The position numbers were made by a program, and so were the translations under genes. This document shows positions 43,005 through 52,120 of a DNA stretch of 64,000 nucleotides, piece by piece; the stretch's first letter is position 1; every line of letters starts with the position of its first letter. Source of the stretch: Yersinia enterocolitica subsp. enterocolitica (lineage in GTDB: Bacteria; Pseudomonadota; Gammaproteobacteria; Enterobacterales; Enterobacteriaceae); NCBI RefSeq assembly GCF_901472495.1, contig NZ_LR590469.1, forward strand, positions 2,418,001 through 2,482,000, written 5' to 3'. The notes under the pieces were generated by a model. It was not told the origin of the DNA. It saw only the letters and a list, made by a program, of their open reading frames with translations, and searched no databases.

Positions 43005-44084
43005 TTACAGTACGTCAATTGCGTTCAGTTCTTTGAATGCCAGTTCCAGACGGGCAATCATTGAAGTCTGAGCAGCACGCAGCCATACGCGTGGATCGTA
43101 GTATTTCTTGTTCGGCTTGTCAGCACCTTCAGGGTTACCCAGTTGGCCTTGCAGATAGCCTTCGTTCTTTTTGTAGTAGTTCAGAATACCTTCCCATGTT
43201 GCCCATTGGGTATCGGTGTCGATATTCATTTTCACTACGCCGTAGCTAACTGCTTCTTTGATTTCAGCAGCAGTTGAACCTGAACCACCGTGGAACACGA
43301 AGTTCAGGCTGTTGTGCGGCAAATTGTGTTTCTTAGAAACATAATCCTGAGAATCACGCAGAATAGTTGGGGTCAGTTTCACGTTACCTGGTTTGTAAAC
43401 ACCGTGCACGTTACCGAAAGAGGCCGCGATAGTGAAACGTGGGCTGATTGCGTTCAGTTTTTCGTAAGCGTAATCAACATCTTGTGGCTGAGTGTACAGA
43501 GAAGAAGCGTCCATGTGGCTGTTGTCCACGCCATCTTCTTCACCACCGGTGCAACCCAGTTCGATTTCCAGCGTCATACCCAGTTTTGACATACGAGTCA
43601 GGTACTTGCTACAAATTTCGATGTTTTCTTCCAGGGACTCTTCAGACAGGTCGATCATGTGAGAAGAGAACAGGGGTTTGCCAGTGGCAGCAAAGTGTTT
43701 TTCGCCTGCATCCAACAAGCCGTCTAACCACGGCAGCAATTTCTTGGCGCAATGGTCGGTATGCAGAATGACTGGAACACCGTAGTGTTCAGCCATCTGA
43801 TGCACATGGTGCGCACCAGAGATAGCGCCCAAGATTGCCGCACCTTGTGGCACGTCAGTCTTCACGCCTTTACCTGCGATAAATGCTGCACCACCGTTAG
43901 AGAACTGAACGATAACTGGCGCACCCACTTTAGCTGCTGTTTCCAGCACTGCGTTGATAGAGTCGGTGCCTACACAGTTAACCGCTGGCAGAGCAAATTT
44001 GTTTTCTTTTGCTACTGCGAACACTTTCTGAACGTCATCACCTGTGATGACACCTGGTTTTACGAAATCAAAAATTTTAGACAT
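43005..44084 (-). CDS. fbaA: Fructose-bisphosphate aldolase, class II
   Basis: Zinc-dependent cleavage of fructose 1,6-bisphosphate to dihydroxyacetone phosphate and glyceraldehyde 3-phosphate. It has 359 residues from the ATG at 44084 (E. coli 359). Zinc ligands are seen in VILHTDHCAKKLLPW and later HGVYKPGN and FHGGSGST. The catalytic Asp lies in LHTDH. The ORF open further upstream runs into an ERIC element. It is the last gene of epd-pgk-fbaA. Confidence 0.97.
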   Translation of the reverse strand: MSKIFDFVKPGVITGDDVQKVFAVAKENKFALPAVNCVGTDSINAVLETAAKVGAPVIVQFSNGGAAFIAGKGVKTDVPQGAAILGAISGAHHVHQMAEHYGVPVILHTDHCAKKLLPWLDGLLDAGEKHFAATGKPLFSSHMIDLSEESLEENIEICSKYLTRMSKLGMTLEIELGCTGGEEDGVDNSHMDASSLYTQPQDVDYAYEKLNAISPRFTIAASFGNVHGVYKPGNVKLTPTILRDSQDYVSKKHNLPHNSLNFVFHGGSGSTAAEIKEAVSYGVVKMNIDTDTQWATWEGILNYYKKNEGYLQGQLGNPEGADKPNKKYYDPRVWLRAAQTSMIARLELAFKELNAIDVL

Positions 44085-44155
44085 GTAAGTTGTCCTGTTT
44101 CGTCGACTGAAGATAGCAGCTATCCGGTGAGGATAGGCCCTAAATGTAAATCGCC

Positions 44156-44281
44156 TATACCCGTCATACTTCAAACTGCATGTGCGTTGGCTGCCATCAT
44201 TCACTCAAGTCATTGAGTTATCTCAACTCCTTGAGTTCATTTCGTTGCCGCCTTCCTGCAACTCGAATTATTTAGGGTATA
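44156..44281. repeat. ERIC element between pgk and fbaA
   Basis: 126 bp, from TATACCCGTCATACTTCAAAC to GAATTATTTAGGGTATA, inside the pgk-fbaA intercistronic region. It will be transcribed as part of the epd-pgk-fbaA message and can fold into a long hairpin, possibly setting the fbaA:pgk ratio. Confidence 0.9.
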
Positions 44282-44342
44282 AAGCCCGCGAGCTTCATTA
44301 GCTAAAAGCGAAACGGGCGGCTCTCGCCCCCCGTTATCTAAA

Positions 44343-45506
44343 TTACTGCTTAGCGCGCTCTTCCAGCATCACAACTGCTGGCAGTTTTTTCCCTTCTACG
44401 AACTCAAGGAAAGCACCGCCGCCGGTAGAGATGTAGGAGATTTGATCAGCAATACCGAACAGATCGATTGCTGCCAGAGTGTCACCACCGCCCGCGATTG
44501 AGAATGCTTCACTCTCTGCGATGGCGCGAGCCACGATTTCGGTTCCTTTACGGAAGTTAGGGAACTCGAACACACCAACCGGGCCATTCCACAGAATGGT
44601 TTTGGCGTTTTTCAGGATCTCAGCCAGACGCTCCGCAGATTCGTCGCCCAAGTCCAGAATTTGTTCGTCATCTTTGATTTGGTTAGCTGGTTTCAGCGTT
44701 GCCGTCGCAGTTTCAGAGAACTCGGTCGCAACACGCACATCAGTAGGTACTGGGATATCACAAGTTTCCAGCAGACGTTTTGCTTCTGGAATCAGGTCGG
44801 CTTCATACAGAGATTTACCGACGTTATTGCCTTGAGCGGCAACGAAGGTATTGGCGATACCGCCACCAACAATCAGTTGGTCTGCAATTTTAGACAGAGC
44901 ACCCAATACCGTCAGTTTGGTTGAAACTTTAGAACCACCTACGATGGCAACCATTGGACGCGCTGGGTTACCCAGAGCTTTACCCAAGGCTTCCAGTTCT
45001 GCTGACAACAGCGGGCCAGCACACGCGATAGGAGCAAATTTACCCACGCCGTGAGTAGAAGCCTGTGCGCGGTGAGCAGTACCAAAAGCATCCATCACAT
45101 AGACATCACACAGTGCTGCATATTTTTTGGACAGAGTTTCGTCGTCTTTCTTTTCGCCTTTGTTAAAGCGAACGTTTTCCAGAACAACCAACTCGCCAGC
45201 TGCAATTTCAACGCCATCCAGATAATCTTTCGCCAAACGTACCGGAGCAGACAATTTGTCTTTCAGGTAGTTAACCACTGGCAGCAAGGAGAACTCTTCG
45301 TTGTACTCGCCTTCGGTCGGACGACCCAAGTGAGAAGTAACCATTACTTTAGCGCCTTGCTTCAGTGCCGCTTCAATTGTCGGCAGAGATGCACGGATAC
45401 GCGCATCAGAAGTCACTTTGCCCTCTTTTACCGGAACATTGAGGTCCGCACGGATCAGCACGCGTTTGCCAGCCAGATCCAGATCGGTCATCTTAATTAC
45501 AGACAT
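44343..45506 (-). CDS. pgk: Phosphoglycerate kinase
   Basis: Makes ATP and 3-phosphoglycerate from 1,3-bisphosphoglycerate. It has 387 residues, the E. coli length. N-terminal substrate arginines lie in KRVLIRADLNVPVK and SHLGRPTEG. The C-terminal nucleotide part has the glycine-rich motif SIAGGGDTLAAID and STGGGAFLEFVEGK. It lies about 100 bp after epd and is followed by an ERIC element and fbaA. Confidence 0.98.
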   Translation of the reverse strand: MSVIKMTDLDLAGKRVLIRADLNVPVKEGKVTSDARIRASLPTIEAALKQGAKVMVTSHLGRPTEGEYNEEFSLLPVVNYLKDKLSAPVRLAKDYLDGVEIAAGELVVLENVRFNKGEKKDDETLSKKYAALCDVYVMDAFGTAHRAQASTHGVGKFAPIACAGPLLSAELEALGKALGNPARPMVAIVGGSKVSTKLTVLGALSKIADQLIVGGGIANTFVAAQGNNVGKSLYEADLIPEAKRLLETCDIPVPTDVRVATEFSETATATLKPANQIKDDEQILDLGDESAERLAEILKNAKTILWNGPVGVFEFPNFRKGTEIVARAIAESEAFSIAGGGDTLAAIDLFGIADQISYISTGGGAFLEFVEGKKLPAVVMLEERAKQ

Positions 45507-45608
45507 GGTGAATCCTCTTGTTGATTCTCTTTAAAGTTGCATAAGCTACACATCAACGCTGATATAACCGTAGTAAATTACGGAAAAACAATACGTTAGC
45601 ATGCCATA

Positions 45609-46625
45609 CTAGAAACCACTTTTGGCCATCGCCAATGTCGTATCCAACATTCTATTGGCGAAACCCCATTCGTTATCGCACCATACCAGCGTCTTAATCA
45701 GGTGCTGCCCGCTGACCCGCGTCTGGGTGCAATCGACAATCGCACTGTGCGGATCATGGTTAAAATCGGTCGACACCAATGGTAATTCCGTATAGTCAAC
45801 TATACCACGAAATGAACCTCTTGCTGCCTTTTGCAAAAGCTGGTTAACCTCAGCCACGCCAACCGGGCTTGTAACACTGACACTTAAATCGATAGCCGTG
45901 ACATTGATGGTTGGCACCCGTACCGAGATAGCTTCAAACCGGTCGCAAAACTTCGGAAAAATACGGGTAATCCCTGCCGCCAATTTGGTATCAACCGGAA
46001 TAATTGACTGACTTGCGGCTCGGGTGCGGCGTAAATCCTGATGATAAGCATCAATCACAGGCTGGTCATTCATTGATGAATGAATGGTGGTGACAGTGCC
46101 GGATTCGATGCCAAAGGCCACATCCAACAACTGAATAATAGGAATAATACAGTTCGTAGTACAGGAGGCGTTGGAAACAATTCGGTGATCCGCCTGTAAA
46201 TCCTGATGGTTAACACCATAAACCACCGTGGCATCCAAATCATGTCCGCCGGGATGGGCAAACAGCACCTTTTTGGCACCGGAGGCTAAATGTGCCTCGC
46301 CATCTGCACGGCTACCATAAACGCCGCTACAATCCAGAACTACATCAACTCCTAACTCACCCCAGGGTAACTGCCCAATTTCTGGCTGATGTATCAACCG
46401 GATAATATCGTCCCCGACGTATAATTTGTCACATTCCTGACGAACATCCCAGGCAAACCGGCCATGGCTGGAGTCATACTTCAACAGATGGGCCATCCCT
46501 TCTGCATTAGCCAACTCATTAATTGCCACCACTGAAATCTCTGCCCGACGACCTGATTCATATAATGCGCGTAAAACGCTACGGCCAATTCGGCCAAAGC
46601 CATTTATCGCTATGCGGATTGTCAT
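45609..46625 (-). CDS. epd: D-erythrose-4-phosphate dehydrogenase
   Basis: Oxidises erythrose 4-phosphate to 4-phosphoerythronate, the first step of pyridoxal phosphate synthesis. It is a GAPDH paralogue of 338 residues with NAD fold IRIAINGFGRIGRSVLRAL and catalytic Cys in SNASCTTNCIIP. Features separating it from GapA include the insertion TLVWCDNEWGFANRMLDTT context and genomic position before pgk. It heads epd-pgk-fbaA. Confidence 0.95.
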   Translation of the reverse strand: MTIRIAINGFGRIGRSVLRALYESGRRAEISVVAINELANAEGMAHLLKYDSSHGRFAWDVRQECDKLYVGDDIIRLIHQPEIGQLPWGELGVDVVLDCSGVYGSRADGEAHLASGAKKVLFAHPGGHDLDATVVYGVNHQDLQADHRIVSNASCTTNCIIPIIQLLDVAFGIESGTVTTIHSSMNDQPVIDAYHQDLRRTRAASQSIIPVDTKLAAGITRIFPKFCDRFEAISVRVPTINVTAIDLSVSVTSPVGVAEVNQLLQKAARGSFRGIVDYTELPLVSTDFNHDPHSAIVDCTQTRVSGQHLIKTLVWCDNEWGFANRMLDTTLAMAKSGF

Positions 46626-46864
46626 GTTACTCCCTGCTTCTGGTTATTATCATGCAACCTCATAGCGTACTGCAGCGCACCCTAAGATGTTAATCGTCTT
46701 ATCACAATTGGGCCAGAATACTTCCGACTTTTTCCTCAGCAACATGGCCTGAAACGGAAGGCAAATTATGACTGAAACGCTTCAGCCAGAATAAACCAAA
46801 CTAATCATAAAAGGAATATCTGCCTGATAAAGGGCACAATTCACCCATCAATTGGCGAAAAAAA

Positions 46865-46882
46865 AGACCGCCTTGGCGGTCT
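46865..46882. repeat. Target-site duplication, left copy (terminator hairpin)
   Basis: AGACCGCC-TT-GGCGGTCT, an 18-bp terminator stem-loop preceded by eight A residues. It is identical to 48474-48491 on the other side of the IS, so the whole hairpin was duplicated at insertion. Confidence 0.9.
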
Positions 46883-48473
46883 CAGACTGCTGACAAAGTC
46901 CTGGCCTCCTGGCCGGGACTTTGATCTAATAGGGACAGGCTAAAAAACGAGCTTATTCCTATGCTAAAAGAATCTGCCCCTCAACAATATCAACTCGAAA
47001 TGGTCACCCTCGAAGAGCTGGTGCCGCAACATCATTTAGTCCGCAAAGTCGATGCCGCCATCGATTTCGAGTTTATCCGCGACGAAGTCGCCCACCTTTA
47101 TTGCCACGATAATGGCCGACCCGCCATTGACCCCGTCGTTCTGTTCAAAATGATGCTCCTCGGTTATCTGTTTGGCATCCCCAGTGAGCGCAGGCTGGTG
47201 CAGGAAATCCAGGTCAATGTCGCCTACCGCTGGTTCCTGCGGATGGGGCTGACCGACAAGGTGCCCGATGCCTCAACGCTCAGCCAGAACCGCATTCGCC
47301 GCTTCAATGGCACCGATATTTTTCAGCGTATTTTCGACAATATCGTCGAACAGGCCATCACCAAAGGCATGGTCGGCGGGCGGGTACTCTACACCGACAG
47401 CACGCATCTCAAGGCCAATGCCAATCCGCTCAAAGCCAAAAACCTGCCCCAACCGGTCAAAGCCAGCGCGTATATTGATGCGCTGAATGCCGCCATTGAT
47501 GAAGACCGGGCTGCCACCGGAAAAAAGCCGTTAGCGCCGTCGACGACGGTGAAAATGAAGGACACCAAAGTCAGCACCACTGACCCGGAAAGCGGTTTTA
47601 TGCACCGGGATAACAAGCCGAAAGGCTTCTTCTGGCTTGACCACCGTACCGTGGATGGCAAACACGGAATTATCACCGACACCTATACCACGCCCGGCAA
47701 TGTGCACGACAGCCAGCCCTATATCGCCCGGCTGGAACGGCAACTCAGCCGTTTCAAACTTAATCCCATCGCGGTAGGTCTGGACGCCGGTTACTTCACT
47801 GCACCGGTGTGCCATCTGACGGAAAAGATTGATATCATTCCAGTTATTGGGTATCGGCGGCCCAATAAAGGCCAGAATGCCCTGCAGAAAAAACACTTTC
47901 GCTACGATGCAAAACAGGATGTTTATCATTGCCCGGAAGGGCAGCAACTTCTCTACAAAACCACCTCGCGTGAAGGCTATCGCCACTATCACTCGTCGCC
48001 TGAGGTCTGTGCGCAATGCCCACGCTTAAGTGACTGTACGCAAAGCAAAAACAGTCAGAAAGTGGTGACACGACATGTGTGGGAGGGGAGTAAAGAGCGG
48101 GCGAATCAGATGCGGCTGACGGCGTGGGGCAAAAAAGTGTACGCGCGACGAAAAGAGACGGTGGAGAGAAGCTTCGCGGATGCAAAGCAGCATCATGGCC
48201 ATCGCTATGCGCGGTTCCGTGGGCTGATGAAAGTGCAAATGCAGTGCCTGCTTGCAGCGGCAGCGCAAAATATGAAGAAGATAGCGCTGCTGGCGCTATT
48301 TTATTGTTTATTAATGATATATCGGGTTCAAAACAGGGGTGTGGGATACGAAAAGATGTTGATGGCGTTACTGAAACATCTGACAGACGGGCAGGAAAAA
48401 AATATCGCGAACGCGACCTTCGGTCGCTAATAAGACAGAACCCCACAAAAAAGTGGGGTTCGTCAGCAGTCTG
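46883..48473 (+). mobile_element. IS1182-like insertion sequence, complete
   Basis: A 1591-bp element with 12-bp perfect terminal inverted repeats CAGACTGCTGAC, one intact transposase gene, and 18-bp terminator-hairpin target duplications. Just inside each end lies a strong hairpin: AAAGTCCTGGCC/GGCCGGGACTTT at 46895-46922 and AACCCCAC/GTGGGGTT at 48439-48460. It sits between tktA and epd. It appears potentially active. Naming within ISfinder would need a search. Confidence 0.9.
46961..48430 (+). CDS. IS1182 family transposase
   Basis: A 489-residue DDE transposase, intact. The N-terminal region (LEELVPQHHLVRKVDAAIDF, then DPVVLFKMMLLGYLFGIPSE) is the IS1182/DUF772 type. The catalytic residues are likely Asp in VLYTDSTHLKANAN, Asp in VGLDAGYFTAP, and Glu in RKETVERSFADAKQHHGHRY. 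A zinc-like Cys cluster (CPEGQQ, CAQCPRLSDC) lies between the last two. A hairpin (GCGACC-TTC-GGTCGC) overlaps the stop codon. Its ATG lies 78 bp inside the left end. Confidence 0.93.
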   Translation: MLKESAPQQYQLEMVTLEELVPQHHLVRKVDAAIDFEFIRDEVAHLYCHDNGRPAIDPVVLFKMMLLGYLFGIPSERRLVQEIQVNVAYRWFLRMGLTDKVPDASTLSQNRIRRFNGTDIFQRIFDNIVEQAITKGMVGGRVLYTDSTHLKANANPLKAKNLPQPVKASAYIDALNAAIDEDRAATGKKPLAPSTTVKMKDTKVSTTDPESGFMHRDNKPKGFFWLDHRTVDGKHGIITDTYTTPGNVHDSQPYIARLERQLSRFKLNPIAVGLDAGYFTAPVCHLTEKIDIIPVIGYRRPNKGQNALQKKHFRYDAKQDVYHCPEGQQLLYKTTSREGYRHYHSSPEVCAQCPRLSDCTQSKNSQKVVTRHVWEGSKERANQMRLTAWGKKVYARRKETVERSFADAKQHHGHRYARFRGLMKVQMQCLLAAAAQNMKKIALLALFYCLLMIYRVQNRGVGYEKMLMALLKHLTDGQEKNIANATFGR

Positions 48474-48497
48474 AGACCGCCTTGGCGGTCTTTTAAC
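48474..48497. terminator. Target-site duplication, right copy; terminator after tktA
   Basis: AGACCGCC-TT-GGCGGTCT followed by TTTTAAC on the plus strand. It is the right copy of the duplicated hairpin; for tktA on the minus strand it is the proximal copy. Confidence 0.85.
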
Positions 48498-48573
48498 AGG
48501 TGCATTACCGAGATTCTCATCACCGTTTACAGTGATTCATCGCATTGGCAACGTCATACTGTTTTAACAAAAA

Positions 48574-50568
48574 TTATTTCAACAACGCCTGCGCTTTCGC
48601 CACCACGTTTTCTACGGTGAAACCAAACTCTTTGAACAGCAATTCAGCCGGAGCAGATTCACCAAAGGTGTGCATACCCACCACGGCACCATTCAGGCCG
48701 ACGTATTTGTACCAGTAATCAGCAATACCGGCTTCAACGGCAACACGCGCACTAACCGCAGATGGCAATACAGATTCACGGTAAGCCGCGTCTTGTTTGT
48801 CGAATGCATCAGTTGATGGCATAGACACAACACGCACTTTGTGGCCAGTAGCAGTCAGTTGGTCAGCAGCAGCAACCGCCAATTCAACTTCAGAACCGGT
48901 AGCAATAAAGATCAGTTCAGGCTGGCCGGTACAATCTTTCAGCACATATGCGCCTTTAGAGATATTGGCTAACTGCTCAGCAGTACGTGGCTGTTGCGCC
49001 AGGTTCTGACGAGAGAAGATAAGTGCGCTTGGGCCGTCTTTACGTTCCAGCGCATATTGCCACGCTACCGCAGACTCAACCTGGTCACATGGGCGCCAGG
49101 TGCTCATATTTGGTGTCACACGCAAGCTGGCCATCTGCTCAACTGGCTGATGGGTTGGGCCATCTTCGCCCAGACCGATAGAGTCATGGGTGTAAACAAA
49201 GATGCTGCGGATTTTCATCAGCGCGGCCATGCGTACCGCATTACGGGCATATTCCACAAACATCAGGAAGGTTGCGCCGTAAGGGATGAAACCACCGTGC
49301 AGAGCAATACCATTCATGATGGCGGACATACCAAACTCACGCACACCGTAGTGAATGTAGTTACCCGCGTGGTCTTCGCTCAGAGATTTAGAGCCAGACC
49401 AGATAGTCAGGTTACTTGGTGCCAGGTCAGCAGAGCCACCCAAGAATTCAGGCAACACTTTACCGAAAGCTTCCAGCGCATTTTGTGATGCTTTACGGCT
49501 GGCAATTTTGGCCGGGTTTGCTTGTAATTCTTCGATGAATTTCTTGGATTCAGTTGCCCAGTTGGCTGGCAACTCACCGCTGACGCGGCGTTTGAATTCA
49601 GCGGCCAGCTCCGGATACGCTTTAGCGTAAGCAGCGAACTTCTCATTCCAGGCAGCTTCTTTTGCCTTACCAGCTTCTTTAGCATCCCACGCGGCATAAA
49701 TATCCTGTGGAATTTCGAATGCTGCGTATTTCCAACCCAATGCTTCACGGGTAGCGGCAACTTCGTCAGCGCCTAATGGTGCGCCATGTGAATCGTGGGT
49801 GCCGGCTTTCTTCGGTGAACCAAAACCGATAATGGTTTTGCACATCAGCAGTGATGGTTTGTCGGTAACTTTGTGGGCTTCTTCGATGGCCGCTTTGATG
49901 GAGTCAGCGTTATGACCATCAACACCACGAACCACATGCCAACCGTAAGCTTCGAAACGAGCAGCGGTGTCATCAGTGAACCAGCCTTCAACATGGCCGT
50001 CGATAGAGATACCGTTGTCATCATAGAATGCAGTCAGTTTACCCAGCTTCATGGTACCAGCCAGTGAGCAAACTTCATGAGAGATGCCTTCCATCATGCA
50101 GCCATCACCCATAAAGGCATAAGTGTGGTGATTAACGATATCATGGCCTGGGCGGTTAAACTGCGCGCCCAGTGTGCGTTCTGCAATCGCAAAACCCACT
50201 GCGTTGGCAATGCCCTGACCCAATGGGCCAGTGGTGGTTTCTACGCCAGCGGTATAACCATATTCAGGGTGACCTGGCGTTTTAGAGTGTAACTGACGGA
50301 AGTTTTTCAGTTCTTCCATTGGCAGATCATAACCAGTGAGATGCAGCAGGCTATAGATCAACATGGAGCCGTGACCATTCGACAAGACGAAACGGTCGCG
50401 GTCAGCCCAGTGTGGATTAGTTGGATTATGGTTCAGGTAATCACGCCACAGTACTTCGGCAATATCTGCCATGCCCATAGGGGCACCGGGGTGGCCGGAA
50501 TTCGCTTTTTGCACTGCGTCCATGCTTAATGCGCGGATCGCGTTGGCAAGCTCTTTACGAGAGGACAT
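48574..50568 (-). CDS. tktA: Transketolase 1
   Basis: A thiamine diphosphate enzyme moving two-carbon units between pentose, tetrose and hexose phosphates. It has 664 residues (E. coli 663). The ThDP motif GDGCMMEGISHEVCSLAGTMKLG and the transketolase signature GEDGPTHQPVEQMASLR are intact. Substrate-contact residues include NSGHPGAPMGMA and HDSIGLGEDGPTH. It supplies erythrose 4-phosphate for Epd, encoded just downstream. It is separated from epd by the IS insertion. Confidence 0.97.
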   Translation of the reverse strand: MSSRKELANAIRALSMDAVQKANSGHPGAPMGMADIAEVLWRDYLNHNPTNPHWADRDRFVLSNGHGSMLIYSLLHLTGYDLPMEELKNFRQLHSKTPGHPEYGYTAGVETTTGPLGQGIANAVGFAIAERTLGAQFNRPGHDIVNHHTYAFMGDGCMMEGISHEVCSLAGTMKLGKLTAFYDDNGISIDGHVEGWFTDDTAARFEAYGWHVVRGVDGHNADSIKAAIEEAHKVTDKPSLLMCKTIIGFGSPKKAGTHDSHGAPLGADEVAATREALGWKYAAFEIPQDIYAAWDAKEAGKAKEAAWNEKFAAYAKAYPELAAEFKRRVSGELPANWATESKKFIEELQANPAKIASRKASQNALEAFGKVLPEFLGGSADLAPSNLTIWSGSKSLSEDHAGNYIHYGVREFGMSAIMNGIALHGGFIPYGATFLMFVEYARNAVRMAALMKIRSIFVYTHDSIGLGEDGPTHQPVEQMASLRVTPNMSTWRPCDQVESAVAWQYALERKDGPSALIFSRQNLAQQPRTAEQLANISKGAYVLKDCTGQPELIFIATGSEVELAVAAADQLTATGHKVRVVSMPSTDAFDKQDAAYRESVLPSAVSARVAVEAGIADYWYKYVGLNGAVVGMHTFGESAPAELLFKEFGFTVENVVAKAQALLK

Positions 50569-50862
50569 GTTTTACTCCAGGTCGGATTAAAAAAAGCGTT
50601 CAAGGTTACCATTTTCTCAGACTCAGCATTGAAACGGCAATCACTAAAACCAAATGAGCTATAACTTCCATATTTATAACCAATGGAATCTGCTGATTTT
50701 CAGAATAAAGCTATAGTACTCACGCTGACAGAGCATTAATCTCCACTACCCATTGTCAGTCATAGTGCGCAAGAGTAGTGGAAGTCGCGCTGACGCAATA
50801 GCTATTAATGCAATTGCTGTAATGTAGCAATAAATACCACATAACCACAGGAAGAAAGTGTT

Positions 50863-51615
50863 ATGAAAATTCGTACATCAATGATTGCACTGAGCCTTAC
50901 AGCATTACTTAGCGGCTGCCAAAATATGAATACCGATGGCTTGATGCTGTCCGGTGCTCAGGCCTTTCAGGCAGCAACCCTGAGTGATGCTGATGTCAAA
51001 AACCTCAGTGAGAAATCATGTGCGGAAATGGATCAAAAAGCCCAAATCGCCTCCGCTAATAGCGATTATGGTAAACGTCTGGCTAAAATCTCGGCCGCAT
51101 TGGGTGATAACATCAATGGTACCCCAGCAAACTATAAGGTTTACGTCACTAAAGATGTGAATGCCTGGGCGATGGCAAATGGCTGTATCCGTGTTTACAG
51201 CGGCCTGATGGATATGATGACCGACAATGAAGTGGAAGGCGTACTCGGTCATGAAATGGGCCATGTGGCATTAGGGCATACCCGCAAAGCCATGCAAGTG
51301 GCCTACGGTACAACAGCGCTGCGCACTGCGGCTGCCTCTGCTGGTGGTATTGCCGGGCAACTGTCGCAGTCTCAATTGGCCGATATTGGCGAGAAACTGG
51401 TGAGTGCCCAATTCTCACAAAAACAAGAGAGTGAAGCAGATGATTACTCATTCGATCTGCTGAAAAAGCGCGGCATCGATCCAAACGGTTTAGTCACCAG
51501 CTTCGAAAAATTGGCGACTATGGAGGCAGGCCGTACTAGCAGCATGTTTGACGATCACCCATCCTCACAGGCGCGCGCCGACCATATCCGCCAGCGTATT
51601 GCCGCCGAAAAATAA
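50863..51615 (+). CDS. loiP: Metalloprotease LoiP (YggG), M48 family lipoprotein
   Basis: A 250-residue outer-membrane lipoprotein with a lipobox in LTALLSGCQN (Cys19), a zinc protease motif HEMGHVALGH, and the third ligand Glu in QESEADDYSFDLLKK. E. coli LoiP works with BepA in outer-membrane protein quality control and is induced at low osmolarity. It has a strong ribosome binding site (AGGAAG). It is next to tktA, as in E. coli, and divergent from it. Confidence 0.94.
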   Translation: MKIRTSMIALSLTALLSGCQNMNTDGLMLSGAQAFQAATLSDADVKNLSEKSCAEMDQKAQIASANSDYGKRLAKISAALGDNINGTPANYKVYVTKDVNAWAMANGCIRVYSGLMDMMTDNEVEGVLGHEMGHVALGHTRKAMQVAYGTTALRTAAASAGGIAGQLSQSQLADIGEKLVSAQFSQKQESEADDYSFDLLKKRGIDPNGLVTSFEKLATMEAGRTSSMFDDHPSSQARADHIRQRIAAEK

Positions 51616-51637
51616 AAGTTACACCAAATAAATACTC

Positions 51638-51657
51638 ACGCCCCACAGCAGGGGCGT
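51638..51657. terminator. Hairpin between loiP and the Rieske gene
   Basis: ACGCCCC-ACAGCA-GGGGCGT is a perfect 7-bp stem between the convergent loiP and ferredoxin genes. The T-tract is weak (TAGTTCT). Confidence 0.6.
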
Positions 51658-51687
51658 TAGTTCTATAACTCATATATATGAAAGTGG

Positions 51688-52008
51688 CTACTCGCTATCC
51701 CCAGCCAGATTAATCTCGATCTGATCACCATTGATCCGTACGGGATAGGTGTTCAGATCGCGATCCCCCGGTTCGCGTAAGCATTGCCCGGTTCGAATAT
51801 CAAACAGTGCGCCATGCAATGGGCACTCGATGGTTTCTCCATCCATAAAACCCTGACTTAACAATGCATTGGCGTGGGGACAAATATCTTCCATTGCGAA
51901 ATATTCCCCCTCCACCAGATAGATACCTATCCTTTTACCATCAGCCTGAGCGGAGAAAGGAAAGTCCGGCTTGACGTAATTGACCTTACAAACAGTTAAC
52001 CACCCCAT
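51688..52008 (-). CDS. Rieske-type [2Fe-2S] ferredoxin
   Basis: A 106-residue cytosolic Rieske protein. The cluster ligands are Cys and His in DICPHANALLSQG and in ECPLHGALFD, spaced as in dioxygenase ferredoxins (HcaC, BphF type). No oxygenase or ferredoxin reductase gene is nearby, so its partner is unknown. It may serve as a stand-alone electron carrier like other orphan Rieske proteins. It lies where speB would be in E. coli. Confidence 0.9.
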   Translation of the reverse strand: MGWLTVCKVNYVKPDFPFSAQADGKRIGIYLVEGEYFAMEDICPHANALLSQGFMDGETIECPLHGALFDIRTGQCLREPGDRDLNTYPVRINGDQIEINLAGDSE

Positions 52009-52120
52009 TGAATCGCCTCCACCAACACAGCACAGATAAAATCACTTCTATCAGTGTGGTTGAGATTGAGCCAATCGCCAGTAGGTATAGAAACAAAAAG
52101 GGCAAACCTGAGTTTGCCCT

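Noticed and set aside
47531..48446. Long minus-strand ORFs of 161 and 200 codons inside the IS
   Set aside because: They are antisense shadows of the transposase gene with no known protein features.
50730..50790. Inverted repeat CCACTAC / GTAGTGG upstream of loiP
   Set aside because: Only 7 bp with a long loop; not distinctive enough to call a site.
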